Origin: Methanimicrococcus blatticola
GTDB lineage: Archaea; Halobacteriota; Methanosarcinia; Methanosarcinales; Methanosarcinaceae
Length of the DNA stretch: 64,000 bases
Direction of reading: 5' to 3'
Assembly: GCF_004363215.1 (NCBI RefSeq)
Contig: NZ_SNYS01000006.1
Coordinates: 89,255 to 153,254 of the forward strand
Shown here piece by piece: positions 17,840 through 27,253 of this stretch. Position numbers and translations under genes: made by a program. The notes under the pieces were generated by a model, which had not been told where the DNA came from, ran no database searches, and saw only the letters and a program-made list of their open reading frames with translations. Each line of letters begins with the position of its first letter. Within the stretch, counting starts at the first letter, position 1.

Positions 17840-18592
17840 TTATTCGGGGATAACGTAAGGCATTCCTTTGAAATATTCAATTTGAACCTTAACGCCGTAT
17901 ATGTTTTCAATCATTTCAGGCGTTACGCCGGCAGCGTCACAAGCATCGTGAATGATGCCGTCTTTCATGAAAACGAATTTATCGGCGAAGCGAAGTGCTA
18001 AATTGAGATCATGCATTGTCAAAACGGTTGCTGTTTGATGTCCTTCCGTCACGTTTCTTATGATTTTTAAAATTTCAAGCTGATTATGAAGATCCAGACT
18101 GCTGGTCGGTTCATCCAGCAAAAGAACATTCGGCTCCTGCGCGATTGCGCGGCAGATACAAACTTTTTGAAGCTCACCGCCGCTCATTTCATCAATTCTT
18201 CGAAGTTGCATGTCTTCCAAATCAAAACGCTTGAGCGCCGCATCAACAATGTTGTAATCGTTTTCAGTAATTTTAAGCCCGACATGCGGTTTTCTTCCAA
18301 GAAGAACGGCATCAAAAACCGTCGTTCTGGAAACTTCATTTCTTTGTGAAACATAGCCGACACGTTTTGCGATTTCTTGTTTGGAAAGTGAAACCAAATC
18401 GGTTTCATCAATCAAAACAGAACCGGCAGTCGGTTTTAAAATCATATCCATGCATTTTAAAAGCGTACTTTTGCCGACACCGTTGGGACCCATAATCGCT
18501 AATATTTCGCCTTGATTGACATTGAGCTCGACACCGTTCAATACTTTCCGGCTTTTGTAATCAAAATGAACGCCGTTTACACGAAAATTCAA
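17840..18592 (-). CDS. ABC transporter ATP-binding protein, FecE/BtuD type
   Basis: A 250-residue ABC ATPase that powers uptake through the FecCD-type permease encoded just upstream. It has Walker A GPNGVGKST, Q-loop YVSQR, signature MSGGELQKVCICRAI, Walker B VLLLDEPTSSLD and H-loop TMHDLNL. The gene starts 1 bp after the permease stop, so it is translationally coupled in a binding protein-permease-ATPase operon. The family imports siderophore iron, haem or cobalamin-type corrinoids. In a methanogen with corrinoid-dependent Mtr, iron and corrinoid are both plausible. Confidence 0.92.
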   Translation of the reverse strand: MNFRVNGVHFDYKSRKVLNGVELNVNQGEILAIMGPNGVGKSTLLKCMDMILKPTAGSVLIDETDLVSLSKQEIAKRVGYVSQRNEVSRTTVFDAVLLGRKPHVGLKITENDYNIVDAALKRFDLEDMQLRRIDEMSGGELQKVCICRAIAQEPNVLLLDEPTSSLDLHNQLEILKIIRNVTEGHQTATVLTMHDLNLALRFADKFVFMKDGIIHDACDAAGVTPEMIENIYGVKVQIEYFKGMPYVIPE

Positions 18593-18593
18593 T

Positions 18594-19658
18594 TTAGTGC
18601 CCCCTGACGATTAAATACAAGAATACAGGCGCGCCCAAGAACGCGGTAATTACCGCAACGGGCAAAACATGCGGCGCAATCAGCGTTCGGGCAATTGTAT
18701 CTGAAATCAACAGCAAAAGCGCGCCGCAAATCGCCGTTCCGATAATTAAGAATCTTTGGTCATCGCCGATTAACCGTCTCATCATGTGCGGACAAACCAA
18801 ACCGACGAAACCGATGACACCCAAAAATGAAACAATAACGGCACTGATGAGTGAGGCCGCAATCATGCCGACCAACCTGACGCGTGAGACATTAACGCCC
18901 AAACTTTTCGCGGTTTCATCGCCCGCGTCAATGGCGTTAAAGTCCCAGCGTTTCCAAATAAAATAAACAGAGCAAATCAATACGACAGCACCGATAATGA
19001 TTAATTCCGACCACCCCGCGCGCGCAACATCTCCGAATTGCCAGAAAACAATGGAAGCCAATTTTGTGTCATCAACAAAATATTGAATCGCCATCAGCCC
19101 GGCAGCCGCCAAAGAATTGATTGCGACGCCCGCTAAAACCATGACTTCAGGTGTTGCGGATTTTATTTTCGCAATGATTAAAATAATTCCCGATGTCAGC
19201 ATACTGAACACAAAGGCGCAGATCGTCACAAGATACGGATTTTCCATGATCACGGCATCGGTGATATTGCTTCCGGTTGTTCCGAATCCGAAGAGTGAAA
19301 TGCCGACTGCGGCGCCCAATGCGGCTGCGTTAGACAGTCCCAATGTGTAAGGTGATGCCAACGGGTTTCTTAAAATAGATTGCATTGAAACGCCGGCGAT
19401 AGCCAAACCGATGCCGGCAATAATCGCCGTTAAAATTTGAGGAATTCGAATGTTCCAAATAATTCTTTCGTAAAGTCCCGTTCCGCTTCCGCCGATGAGT
19501 GTTTTAATCACATCAGGAATCGGAATATTTACGGCACCCACAGAAACCGCAAAAAGCGCGAAAAAGATTAAAAAAATAAACATTCCGCCGATAATGCCGA
19601 TTTTTTTCGCGATGTATTTTTTATATGCCGCCGGTTTCGTCCCATCTTCTAAATGCAT
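18594..19658 (-). CDS. ABC transporter permease, FecCD family
   Basis: A 354-residue membrane protein with about ten helices. NIRIPQILTAIIAGIGLAIAGVSMQ, then RNPLASPYTLGLSNAAALGAA, the G-x-(G)-FLGVIGFVGLVCPHMMR coupling loop and a C-terminal GAPVFLYLI are hallmarks of FecCD/BtuC permeases. The start is set at the ATG at 19658, with GGTG a few bases upstream. A GTG at 19667 would overlap the ribosome-binding site. It lies between the binding-protein gene and the ATPase gene. Confidence 0.93.
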   Translation of the reverse strand: MHLEDGTKPAAYKKYIAKKIGIIGGMFIFLIFFALFAVSVGAVNIPIPDVIKTLIGGSGTGLYERIIWNIRIPQILTAIIAGIGLAIAGVSMQSILRNPLASPYTLGLSNAAALGAAVGISLFGFGTTGSNITDAVIMENPYLVTICAFVFSMLTSGIILIIAKIKSATPEVMVLAGVAINSLAAAGLMAIQYFVDDTKLASIVFWQFGDVARAGWSELIIIGAVVLICSVYFIWKRWDFNAIDAGDETAKSLGVNVSRVRLVGMIAASLISAVIVSFLGVIGFVGLVCPHMMRRLIGDDQRFLIIGTAICGALLLLISDTIARTLIAPHVLPVAVITAFLGAPVFLYLIVRGH

Positions 19659-19689
19659 TTTCAACACCTGTTTTTAAAAAATAAGCGGA

Positions 19690-20847
19690 TTATTTTGTTA
19701 AATCCGCTTTTGTATACGCAATATTGCCGACATTGCTGTTCAAAACATCAAAGACGGGCTTTCCAACGACGAATGTGTAAATTTCATCCGCTTTTTCGGC
19801 CGGTTCAATGTCTGCAAATTGTTCGGGATATAAGATTTTGCCGACAAAATAACAGTTTGCCAAAGATGTTTCGTGGTTGACATTCATCGAAGTGTGCGGG
19901 TTGACAGTGTAAATTTCACCTTTTTTAACGGCTGTCAATTCTTTATATGAGACATCATTTTTCAATTCAACAAGCGCGCCGCCGCCGGCTGCGGATTGTG
20001 TTCCGAGGTCTACAAAAATAACATCAGGATCCCATTCCAATATTTTTTCTTTTGAAACAGCGACATATCCTGTTTTTGCGGTTCCGTTAAGCATTTCCGT
20101 TGCGACATTATTCGCTTTTAAAACCGTGAACGGCAAGTATGTCGGGTCGCTTCCGTTCAATCCGTGCGCGCCGTTGTACGAAATGCCGCCGATATAAACC
20201 GTTTTATCGGGTGTGGGAACGTCTTTGATTCTGTTTTGAAGGTCCACGATGATACCGTCAAAATAACTAATCAAGTCTTCCGCTCTTTGATCTTTGTGAA
20301 ATATTTTTCCAAGCATTCGAAGTGTGGTGTCAATTTGTTCTTTTTCCGTCACGTAATTGCCGACATAGAATAAAACAACAGGAATCCCGGTTTTTTCTTG
20401 GATTTGATCGGCAGACGCGATATCTTCGGGGCCGTATGCGGAAATAAATAAAACGTCGGGATTGGCAGCCAATAAACGTTCAGCGTCAATTGCGCCTTTT
20501 GCTGTTCCAAGCATCGGATTGTCTCGAATTTCCGGATGCGCAATTGAATACGGGCGATTATCTTTCGTCATGACAAAAGAGCTGCTGTCCTGATAATCAA
20601 CGGCAACGGCGCGGTCACTGATTTCCATGTAGACGAAATATCTCATGGAACCTGAACCGCTGACCGCGATTTTTTCGGGATTATCGGGAAGCGTTACGGT
20701 TCTTCCAAAAGCGTCCGTAATTGTAATCATCTCTTTGTCGGATTCGTCATTGGTTAAATCGCCGATACATCCTGATAATGTTACCGACAATATCATGGCT
20801 GTCATCAGTAAGATGCTTTTTATGTACAGTTTGTTGTTTTTTCTCAT
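19690..20847 (-). CDS. Metal/corrinoid ABC transporter substrate-binding lipoprotein
   Basis: A 385-residue class III periplasmic-type binding protein. It has a signal with lipobox TLSGC (Cys27), then ITDAFGRTVTLPDNPEKIAVSGS, the typical opening of FepB/BtuF-type proteins, and PDVLFISAYG and WDPDVIFVDLG in the two lobes. It captures the ligand outside the membrane and hands it to the permease downstream. The ATG at 20847 is preferred because GGGGGAT lies 7 nt upstream. An upstream start would add 13 residues with no site. An inverted repeat at 20915-20940 may control it. Confidence 0.92.
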   Translation of the reverse strand: MRKNNKLYIKSILLMTAMILSVTLSGCIGDLTNDESDKEMITITDAFGRTVTLPDNPEKIAVSGSGSMRYFVYMEISDRAVAVDYQDSSSFVMTKDNRPYSIAHPEIRDNPMLGTAKGAIDAERLLAANPDVLFISAYGPEDIASADQIQEKTGIPVVLFYVGNYVTEKEQIDTTLRMLGKIFHKDQRAEDLISYFDGIIVDLQNRIKDVPTPDKTVYIGGISYNGAHGLNGSDPTYLPFTVLKANNVATEMLNGTAKTGYVAVSKEKILEWDPDVIFVDLGTQSAAGGGALVELKNDVSYKELTAVKKGEIYTVNPHTSMNVNHETSLANCYFVGKILYPEQFADIEPAEKADEIYTFVVGKPVFDVLNSNVGNIAYTKADLTK

Positions 20848-20914
20848 TTTTAAATCCCCCAATTTGCAACCGCAAATACCGAGCAACAGAACAAATTTTC
20901 TTTTAATTATAATT

Positions 20915-20940
20915 TGTTACAACATTTTAAATTAGTAACA
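20915..20940. promoter_or_regulatory. Inverted repeat upstream of the ABC importer
   Basis: TGTTAC (20915-20920) and GTAACA (20935-20940) flank 14 AT-rich bases. The site lies about 70 bp before the binding-protein start, so it may bind a metal-responsive repressor. No regulator is known for it. Confidence 0.4.
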
Positions 20941-21079
20941 CTAAAAGTGATAGATTTTGTCATATTTAACATTTTTTCTGAACAATTTATTCGTTATGAT
21001 TTATAATTTTTAATAATTAAACTTCTCTCAAAATCGCTTTTCCATAAATTTAAATATGAAATGTGTTATTTTTTTGTTT

Positions 21080-21697
21080 ATGAATTCTGATACGATGCTT
21101 AAAGATTTCTCTAAACGAAATTATGATGACGCGATTGCTTTTCACGGTCATTCCTGCGGCGGGCTCGCGCTCGGCTATGTTGTTTCGCTTTATGCACGGG
21201 AATTATTGGATTTGGATTATTCCGAAGACGAAGAAATCGTTGTTATCACGGAAACCGATTCCTGTACGGTTGACGCGATTCAAACAATACTCGGAACAAC
21301 CGCCGGAAAAGGAAATCTTTTCGTCAACAACTGGGGTAAAAACGCTTTTACTTTTTACAACAGAAAAACCGGAAAAGCGGTTCGTTTGATGATGCGTCCC
21401 GATTTCTTTAAACCGAGTCCCGAATTGGACGCGCTTCGCGAAAAAGTATTTTCGGAAACCGCAACCGAAGAAGAAATTTCAAAATACCATGCGCTTTCCG
21501 ACCAGCGTGTCAATGATATTTTATCAACGCATGGCAGTCAAATTTATGACATCAAAGAACCGCAGCAACCGGTTCCCGAAAAAGCGAAAATTTTCAGCAA
21601 CATTATTTGTCCGATCTGTAACGAATCCGTCGGCGTTGCACGCTGCGTTGAAAAAGACGGGCAAAAAATCTGCCAATTTTGTGCTCAAAACAAATAA
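21080..21697 (+). CDS. FmdE family protein (FmdE domain plus zinc ribbon)
   Basis: A 205-residue protein with the FmdE signature FHGHSCGGLALGY, ETDSCTVDAIQ and GKGNLF-NNWGKNAFTF, and a C-terminal four-cysteine ribbon CPIC...ARC...CQFC. FmdE was named from a molybdenum formylmethanofuran dehydrogenase operon but is not a catalytic subunit, and metal or cofactor handling is the usual guess. Start: an ATG at 21056 is overlapped by a likely TATA box (ATAAATTTAAATA, about 21041-21053), so the ATG at 21080, about 30 bp downstream, probably starts a leaderless message. It is divergent from a metal/corrinoid importer, which fits a metal-related role. Confidence 0.88.
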   Translation: MNSDTMLKDFSKRNYDDAIAFHGHSCGGLALGYVVSLYARELLDLDYSEDEEIVVITETDSCTVDAIQTILGTTAGKGNLFVNNWGKNAFTFYNRKTGKAVRLMMRPDFFKPSPELDALREKVFSETATEEEISKYHALSDQRVNDILSTHGSQIYDIKEPQQPVPEKAKIFSNIICPICNESVGVARCVEKDGQKICQFCAQNK

Positions 21698-21823
21698 TTA
21701 AAACAAACAATTCATTCTCATTTTTCTTTTTTTGATTTATTGCCGTTTACCAAAATCGGCATCATTGCGCGCGAACTGCTCCGCTTTTCAAAATATGTAA
21801 AAAGCGCGCCGTATTTTTACGAC

Positions 21824-21859
21824 AAAAAAGGAATAAAACAGGAAATTATTCCTGTTTTT
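21824..21859 (-). terminator. Citrate synthase terminator containing the stop codon
   Basis: On the minus strand AAACAGGAA pairs with TTCCTGTTT around the TAA stop codon, and ATTCCTTTTTT follows. Confidence 0.7.
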
Positions 21860-23453
21860 CATTTTGCGTTTCTGTGCAGAACTCTTCAAAAATAATCTCT
21901 TTTCCGGTAGAAGATCGGTCTTTTAACGGAATGTATGCTTGGCGTTCACCGACGGCATTGTAGGCCGGACGGATGATTTTGCCGGAATTGATGAGTTCTT
22001 CCAGGCGGTGCGCGCTCCAGCCGGTGATTCTGCTGATTGCAAAAATCGGAGTGTAGAGCTGCATCGGAAGATCCAGCATGCTGTAAACAAAGCCGCTGTA
22101 AAAGTCAATATTTGCCGAAACGCCTTTGTAAATGCGTTTCTCCTGTCCGATAATTTCAGGCGCCAGACGCTCAACTAATGCATAAAGCTTGAATTCGTCT
22201 TCACGGCCTTTTTCAATGGATAAGTTTTCGACAAATCTCTTGAAAATGTCGGCGCGCGGGTCGTTTAAAGAATAAACGGCGTGACCGATTCCGTAAATTA
22301 AACCGGCGTTATCAAACGCCTGCTTGTTCAGAAGTTTTCTGAGATAGTCGCTGACTTCTTCTTCGCTGGTCCAGTCGGTGATATTGGCTTTCATATCCTC
22401 AAACATTTTGACGACTTTTATGTTCGCGCCGCCGTGTTTGGGACCTTTTAAACTGCCGAGCGCGGCAGCGATTGCTGAATATGTGTCCGTTCCGGAAGAG
22501 CTGACAACGCGGCAGGTAAATGTCGAGTTGTTGCCGCCGCCGTGTTCGGCGTGAAGCACCAAAGCCAAATCCAAAAGACGGGCTTCGAGTTCGGTATATT
22601 TGGAATCCGGGCGGAGCAAGTAAAGAATATTTTCCGCAGCCGATAAATCGGGTTGCGGGTTGTGAATTGTCAGACTGCTGCCATCGTATTTGTGAACGTA
22701 TGCCTGATAACCGTAAACGGCCATCACCGGGAACAGCGCGATTAATTCAAGACATTGGCGGAGAACGTTTTCAATCGACGTGTCATCCGGATTTTTGTCA
22801 TAAGAATAAAGCGTTAAAACACTTTTTGCAAGCGAATTCATCATGTCTTCACTTGGTGCTTTCATGATAACGTCGCGAACGAAGTTTTCGGGAAGTGTTC
22901 TGTAACAGCCGAGAAGCTTCTTAAATTCCGCTAACTGTTCTTCCGTTGGCAAAACGCCGAATAATAATAAATAAGAGACTTCTTCAAAGCCGAACCGTTT
23001 CTCGGAAACGAATCCGCCGACGAGTTCATTAATGTCAATACCGCGATAGAAAAGGCGGCCTTTGTGATGTTCGGTTTCGCCTTTTGCGGGGCGGCCGGAT
23101 TGGACGTCGCTGATTTCAGTTAAACCGGTTAAAACCCCGTTTCCGTCAGCGTCGCGAAGTCCGCGGTTTACGTCGTATTTATTGAAAAATTCAGGATCAA
23201 TAGGGCCGTTTTCTTCGCAGTGTTTCGCCAATTTTTCCACAATGGCTTTTTGTTCGGCTGCGAGTTCTTCTTCCGTTTTTTCGATTATTTCTTCTTCAAT
23301 TTCGATTTCAACAGCTTCTTCTGCAACATCCGCACTCCCTTCGGCGGCGGCACCGCTCTCTGTGTTTTCTGAAACGTCAGCGGTCATGGGTTTTGTCATG
23401 CCGAGATCTTCGAGACTGATTGTCATTTCGGTGCTTTTTACTACATCTTCCAT
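21846..23453 (-). CDS. gltA: Citrate synthase with acidic N-terminal extension
   Basis: A 535-residue citrate/2-methylcitrate synthase-like enzyme joining acetyl-CoA and oxaloacetate. LHAEHGGGNNSTFTCRVV, SLKGPKHGGANI, YGIGHAVYS and NIDFYSGFVYSML carry the catalytic His, His and Asp. The core from KYDVNRGLRDADGNGVLTGLTEISDV resembles the form common in Firmicutes. Ahead of it are about 66 extra residues, rich in Glu, Ala and Thr (AEEAVEIEIEEEIIEKTEEE). AGGAGGGT directly before the ATG at 23453 fixes the start. An upstream ATG at 23489 is excluded. Bacterial ancestry is inferred. The terminator hairpin includes the stop codon. Confidence 0.93.
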   Translation of the reverse strand: MEDVVKSTEMTISLEDLGMTKPMTADVSENTESGAAAEGSADVAEEAVEIEIEEEIIEKTEEELAAEQKAIVEKLAKHCEENGPIDPEFFNKYDVNRGLRDADGNGVLTGLTEISDVQSGRPAKGETEHHKGRLFYRGIDINELVGGFVSEKRFGFEEVSYLLLFGVLPTEEQLAEFKKLLGCYRTLPENFVRDVIMKAPSEDMMNSLAKSVLTLYSYDKNPDDTSIENVLRQCLELIALFPVMAVYGYQAYVHKYDGSSLTIHNPQPDLSAAENILYLLRPDSKYTELEARLLDLALVLHAEHGGGNNSTFTCRVVSSSGTDTYSAIAAALGSLKGPKHGGANIKVVKMFEDMKANITDWTSEEEVSDYLRKLLNKQAFDNAGLIYGIGHAVYSLNDPRADIFKRFVENLSIEKGREDEFKLYALVERLAPEIIGQEKRIYKGVSANIDFYSGFVYSMLDLPMQLYTPIFAISRITGWSAHRLEELINSGKIIRPAYNAVGERQAYIPLKDRSSTGKEIIFEEFCTETQNEKQE

Positions 23454-23619
23454 ATTGTACCCTCCTGCTTTTTTAATTTTGATAATCATTTCAGATATTA
23501 AGTTATGCTCAAAAAAATGAAAACTTGAATAATTTTACATCAGGATTTTCAATCTGAAATCTCAAAAAATGAGCTTAATCATTTTTAACAATAGAAAGGT
23601 TGATTGAAAACTTAATAGG

Positions 23620-23824
23620 TTCTCATCAGATTAAAACCTTTTTCGTCAACCATTTAAATACTCATCTGAAATTGTCGAACCAACGCTCTTATATAGAAGT
23701 TCAAACGTGTTTTAGTTGTAATTTTCCCGTGTTTTGGCCGAAAAAATGCATTCTCTCATGACATTTTCGGTAAAGGATGAACAGATGTCAAGAGTGACCA
23801 AACGGTCCGGGAAGTACATCATTC
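23620..23824. repeat. 205-bp direct repeat, copy 1 (promoter duplication)
   Basis: About 94% identical (13 mismatches, no gaps) to 24960-25164, exactly 1340 bp away in the same orientation. It includes a TATA-like CTTATATAG (23688-23696). A further matching segment, TTGAGCCGTTTGCTGTCA, occurs at 23851-23868 and again near 25289-25306. The pair brackets the gene at 23900-24907. Confidence 0.95.
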
Positions 23825-23899
23825 TGAAAATTAAAAATTTTTGGAGAATTTTGAGCCGTTTGCTGTCATTAACCAACAGTTACAATCTCCCAAATTTGT

Positions 23900-24907
23900 T
23901 TAAGTTGGAAGCCACATTGTTTCTTCTTTCCCGCAAATCTCACATTTAATATCTGTATAGCAGTCGCCCCAAGGGTCTCGTCCACTATCTGTTTCGACCC
24001 ATTGGTGGATTCCGTGGTCGCATAAAAGAGTAAGGAGTTCCTTTTTGTAAATTGGATCTGTTATCGCTTTTGCCGCTGCCACACGTACTTCCTCGTCAGC
24101 ATCGTGTTTTATAATTTCCATAAGCAATGGCTGATCAATTATTTTAGAGGCCGCTATCGCCCGCAAACTTGAACGCATATGTTGTTTCGCAATATTTGCA
24201 AGAACAGTTTGGTCAGTCAACATCCGAATTGCTTCTCTACGGACGTATTCGTCATTGTCATTTTGGGCGATTTTTTCCAGAAGTGATTGATTTGTCAGTT
24301 TACCCGCCGCTGCTTTACGAACCGAATTTGCTTTGTCATTCTGTGCAGCATACGCAAGTGCGTTTTGGTCGGTCAGGTTAGCTATTGCCGCTTCACGAAT
24401 CATTTCTTCTTTATCATTCTTTACAATATCGGTAAGAATTGATTGGTCGGTCAGTTTTCTTACTGCGCTTTTGCGCACATAATCATTGGTGTCGGTGTAA
24501 GCAATTTCAGTCAATATTGACTGATCGGTCAACTTGGCTGTTGCAGCTATACGAAAAAGCCAATCGGCATCATTTTTTGAAATATCTGCGAGAATGGATT
24601 GATCTGTGATGTCACCTATTCTGCTTTTTTTTCCGCAATATGAGCACTTATAACCATTCCATTTATGCTGCTCATCTCGTTTTTTATTGCAACGCTTACA
24701 TTTACAGCCGTCCCAATCGTGTTGTTCATTGCGTGTTTTGCCACAATGTCTGCACTTACAACCATCCCAGTCGTGCTGTTCGCCGCATACCCTATGGCAA
24801 CGCGTACATCGACCTTTGCATAAATTCCAATCATGCTGTTCATTGCGCACCTTGCCGCACCGCTCACATTTACAGCCGTTCCATTTATGACCGAATAAAC
24901 ATGCCAT
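23900..24907 (-). CDS. Zinc-ribbon repeat plus HEAT-like repeat protein, function unknown
   Basis: A 335-residue protein with two repeat types. Residues about 6-95 hold five ~18-residue units of the form HDWDGCKCRHCGKTRNEQ, each with three or four cysteines, suggesting stacked small zinc knuckles. Residues about 100-285 hold seven 26-residue helical units, each LTDQSILTDIVKNDKEE-xxR-xAA, like HEAT or variant leucine-rich repeats used for protein binding. The C-terminus has another CxxC pair. AGGAGGT 12 nt upstream fixes the start. The gene lies between two near-identical 205-bp copies of the thermosome upstream region, so it probably arrived by insertion or duplication. It looks like an adaptor. 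No enzyme motif is seen. Confidence 0.8.
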   Translation of the reverse strand: MACLFGHKWNGCKCERCGKVRNEQHDWNLCKGRCTRCHRVCGEQHDWDGCKCRHCGKTRNEQHDWDGCKCKRCNKKRDEQHKWNGYKCSYCGKKSRIGDITDQSILADISKNDADWLFRIAATAKLTDQSILTEIAYTDTNDYVRKSAVRKLTDQSILTDIVKNDKEEMIREAAIANLTDQNALAYAAQNDKANSVRKAAAGKLTNQSLLEKIAQNDNDEYVRREAIRMLTDQTVLANIAKQHMRSSLRAIAASKIIDQPLLMEIIKHDADEEVRVAAAKAITDPIYKKELLTLLCDHGIHQWVETDSGRDPWGDCYTDIKCEICGKEETMWLPT

Positions 24908-24959
24908 GTTGCCACTACCTCCTATTTTTATCGGACAGATTATCTTAGTTTATTGTAGT

Positions 24960-25164
24960 TTCTCATCAGATTAGAACCTTTTTTGTCAACCATTTAAATA
25001 CTCATCTGAAATTGTCGAACCAACGCTCTTATATAGAAGTTCAAACGTGTTTTAGTTGTAATTTTTCCGTGAATTGTCCGAAAAAATGCGTTTTCTCATA
25101 GCATTTTCGGCAAAGGATGAACAGATGTCAAGAGTGACCAAACGGTCCGGGAAGCACATCGTTC
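24960..25164. repeat. 205-bp direct repeat, copy 2 (upstream of the thermosome)
   Basis: Second copy of 23620-23824. It carries the TATA-like box CTTATATAG (25028-25036), which would start a thermosome leader of about 370 nt, and an ATG-led short frame at 25125. Confidence 0.95.
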
Positions 25165-25247
25165 GGGAATGTCAAAGCAATTTCGGGAAAGTCCTTTTCA
25201 GCCGCGGATTTCAAAAATCAAAAAAATTGGAAATTTTGAAAATTTAA
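25125..25247 (+). CDS. Possible 40-residue leader peptide upstream of the thermosome
   Basis: The ATG follows AAAGGATGAACAG and opens a frame beginning MSRVTKRSGKHIVRE, rich in basic residues. The first ten residues, MSRVTKRSGK, are the same in the other repeat copy (23785), after which the frames diverge. It could be an upstream ORF in the thermosome leader or an accident of the duplication. Low confidence. Confidence 0.2.
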   Translation: MSRVTKRSGKHIVRECQSNFGKVLFSRGFQKSKKLEILKI

Positions 25248-25430
25248 ATTTTTGGAAATTTCAATAATTTTGGATATTTCGAAAGATTTTGAGCCGTTTG
25301 CTGTCAGTCATCAAATTTATCGTTCCTTGAATAAGCAGGATTGAGCTTCTCTTCAACGGATTTTCGGTTTTTGATGATTCTATCGATTTCATCGATCATA
25401 TTATAATAATCAAAATTAAGGAGACGTAAT

Positions 25431-27065
25431 ATGTCAGGACAACCCATTTTTATTTTAAAAGACGGAAGCAAGCGCACTCGCGGAAGAGACGCGCAGAGCA
25501 ACAACATCATGGCCGCTAAAGCAGTCGCAGAAGCAGTCAGAACAACACTCGGCCCCAAAGGTATGGACAAAATGCTTGTCGATTCCATGGGCGACGTTAC
25601 AATTACAAACGACGGTGCAACCATTTTGAAAGAAATGGACATTGAGCACCCCGCTGCAAAAATGATCGTCGAAGTTTCCAAAACACAAGACGAAGAAGTC
25701 GGCGACGGTACAACCAGCGCGGCAGTCGTTGCAGGCGAACTTTTGAAGAAAGCTGAAGACCTCATTGACATGGACATTCACCCGACTGTCATTGCATCCG
25801 GTTACAGACTCGCAGCCGCAAAAGCGGTCGAACTCGTTCAGGGACTTTCAAAAGATGTCGACGAAACCGATGTCGAACTTTTAACCAGCATCGCATCCAC
25901 CGCCATCACCGGCAAAGGCGCAGAATCCGCAAAAGCACTTTTGGCAAAAATCTCCGTTGAATCCGTCACAAGCGTTGTTGACGTTGTGAACGGCAAGAAA
26001 CAGGTTGACAGAGAACAAATCAACGTTGTCAAGAAAGTCGGCGGCCGTGTTGAAGATTCAGAACTTATCAAAGGTATGATCATTGACAAAGAGCGTGTTC
26101 ACAGCAACATGCCTGAAATGGTTAAAGACGCCAAGATTCTCTTGCTCAACGAAGCAATCGAACTCAAAGACACTGAAATCGACGCTGAAATCTCAATCAC
26201 CTCACCGGACCAGCTTCAGCTTTTCCTTGACCAGGAAGAAGCCATGATTAAAGCAACCGTTGACAAAGTCATTAACAGCGGCGCAACAGCTGTTTTCGTT
26301 CAGAAAGGCGTTGACGACATGGCACAGCACTTCCTTGCAAAAGCAGGTCTTTTCGTTGTCCGCCGTGTTAAAAAGAGTGACATGGAAAAACTCGCCCGCG
26401 CAACCGGTGCTGCTTTGATTTCCAACTTTGATGAAATCAGTGCAGACGACCTCGGCTACGCAGCGCTCGTTGAAGAAAAGAAAGTTTCCGGCGATGCCAT
26501 GATTTTCGTTACCGGCTGTGAGAACCCGAAATCCGTTTCCATTCTTCTCCGCGGCGGTACCGACCATGTCATTGACAGCATCGAAACAGCACTCGAAGAC
26601 TCACTCCGTGTTGTCGGCGTCGTCATCGAAGACAAGAAGCTCGTCGCAGGCGGCGGCTCTCCCGAAGTCGAACTTTCACTCAGACTCAACGAATACGCAG
26701 CAACACTCGAAGGCAGAGAACAGCTCGCTGTCCGCGCCTACGCTGAAGCACTCGAAATCATCCCCAAGACACTCGCTGAAAACGCCGGTCTTGACCCGAT
26801 TGACATGCTCATGGACCTCCGCTCCAGCCACGAGAAAGGCTTAAAGACAGCCGGTCTCGATGTGTTCAAAGGCGAAGTCGTTGACATGTGGAAAGAGTTC
26901 GTCGTTGAACCCCTCCGTGTGAAAACACAGGTCATCAACGCAGCCACCGAATCCGCTGTCATGATTCTCAGAATCGACGACGTGATTGCCACAACCAAAT
27001 CCCAGGGCGCTCCGGGAATGGACATGGGCGGCATGGATCCGGGTATGGGCATGGACATGCCTTAA
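25431..27065 (+). CDS. ths: Thermosome subunit (group II chaperonin)
   Basis: A 544-residue subunit of the archaeal double-ring chaperonin that folds proteins with ATP in the cytosol. It has [19 protein letters not shown], the ATP loop [19 protein letters not shown] (Gly91-Ser96) and a C-terminal Gly/Met-rich tail ([16 protein letters not shown]) typical of these proteins. AAGGAGA precedes the ATG. The long upstream region is a duplicated sequence. A terminator follows 28 bp after the stop. Other thermosome paralogues are likely elsewhere. Confidence 0.97.
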   Translation: MSGQPIFILKDGSKRTRGRDAQSNNIMAAKAVAEAVRTTLGPKGMDKMLVDSMGDVTITNDGATILKEMDIEHPAAKMIVEVSKTQDEEVGDGTTSAAVVAGELLKKAEDLIDMDIHPTVIASGYRLAAAKAVELVQGLSKDVDETDVELLTSIASTAITGKGAESAKALLAKISVESVTSVVDVVNGKKQVDREQINVVKKVGGRVEDSELIKGMIIDKERVHSNMPEMVKDAKILLLNEAIELKDTEIDAEISITSPDQLQLFLDQEEAMIKATVDKVINSGATAVFVQKGVDDMAQHFLAKAGLFVVRRVKKSDMEKLARATGAALISNFDEISADDLGYAALVEEKKVSGDAMIFVTGCENPKSVSILLRGGTDHVIDSIETALEDSLRVVGVVIEDKKLVAGGGSPEVELSLRLNEYAATLEGREQLAVRAYAEALEIIPKTLAENAGLDPIDMLMDLRSSHEKGLKTAGLDVFKGEVVDMWKEFVVEPLRVKTQVINAATESAVMILRIDDVIATTKSQGAPGMDMGGMDPGMGMDMP

Positions 27066-27092
27066 TTTGAAAAATAATAATTTTACAAAATC

Positions 27093-27124
27093 AAACAGAG
27101 AATCATTTCTCTGTTTTTCTTTTC
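27093..27124 (+). terminator. Thermosome terminator
   Basis: AAACAGAGAA (27093-27102) pairs with TTCTCTGTTT (27107-27116), followed by a T-rich run. Confidence 0.75.
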
Positions 27125-27253
27125 TTTTTTGCTTTTTTTGTTTTCGTTTTTCTTTTTGATATCTTCGCAGATATTTGGTATCCGATTGGAAACTTCCCTC
27201 TTTTATAAGACAAACCCATTCTTTCAACTAAGTATCAAAATGAAACTCTGTTA

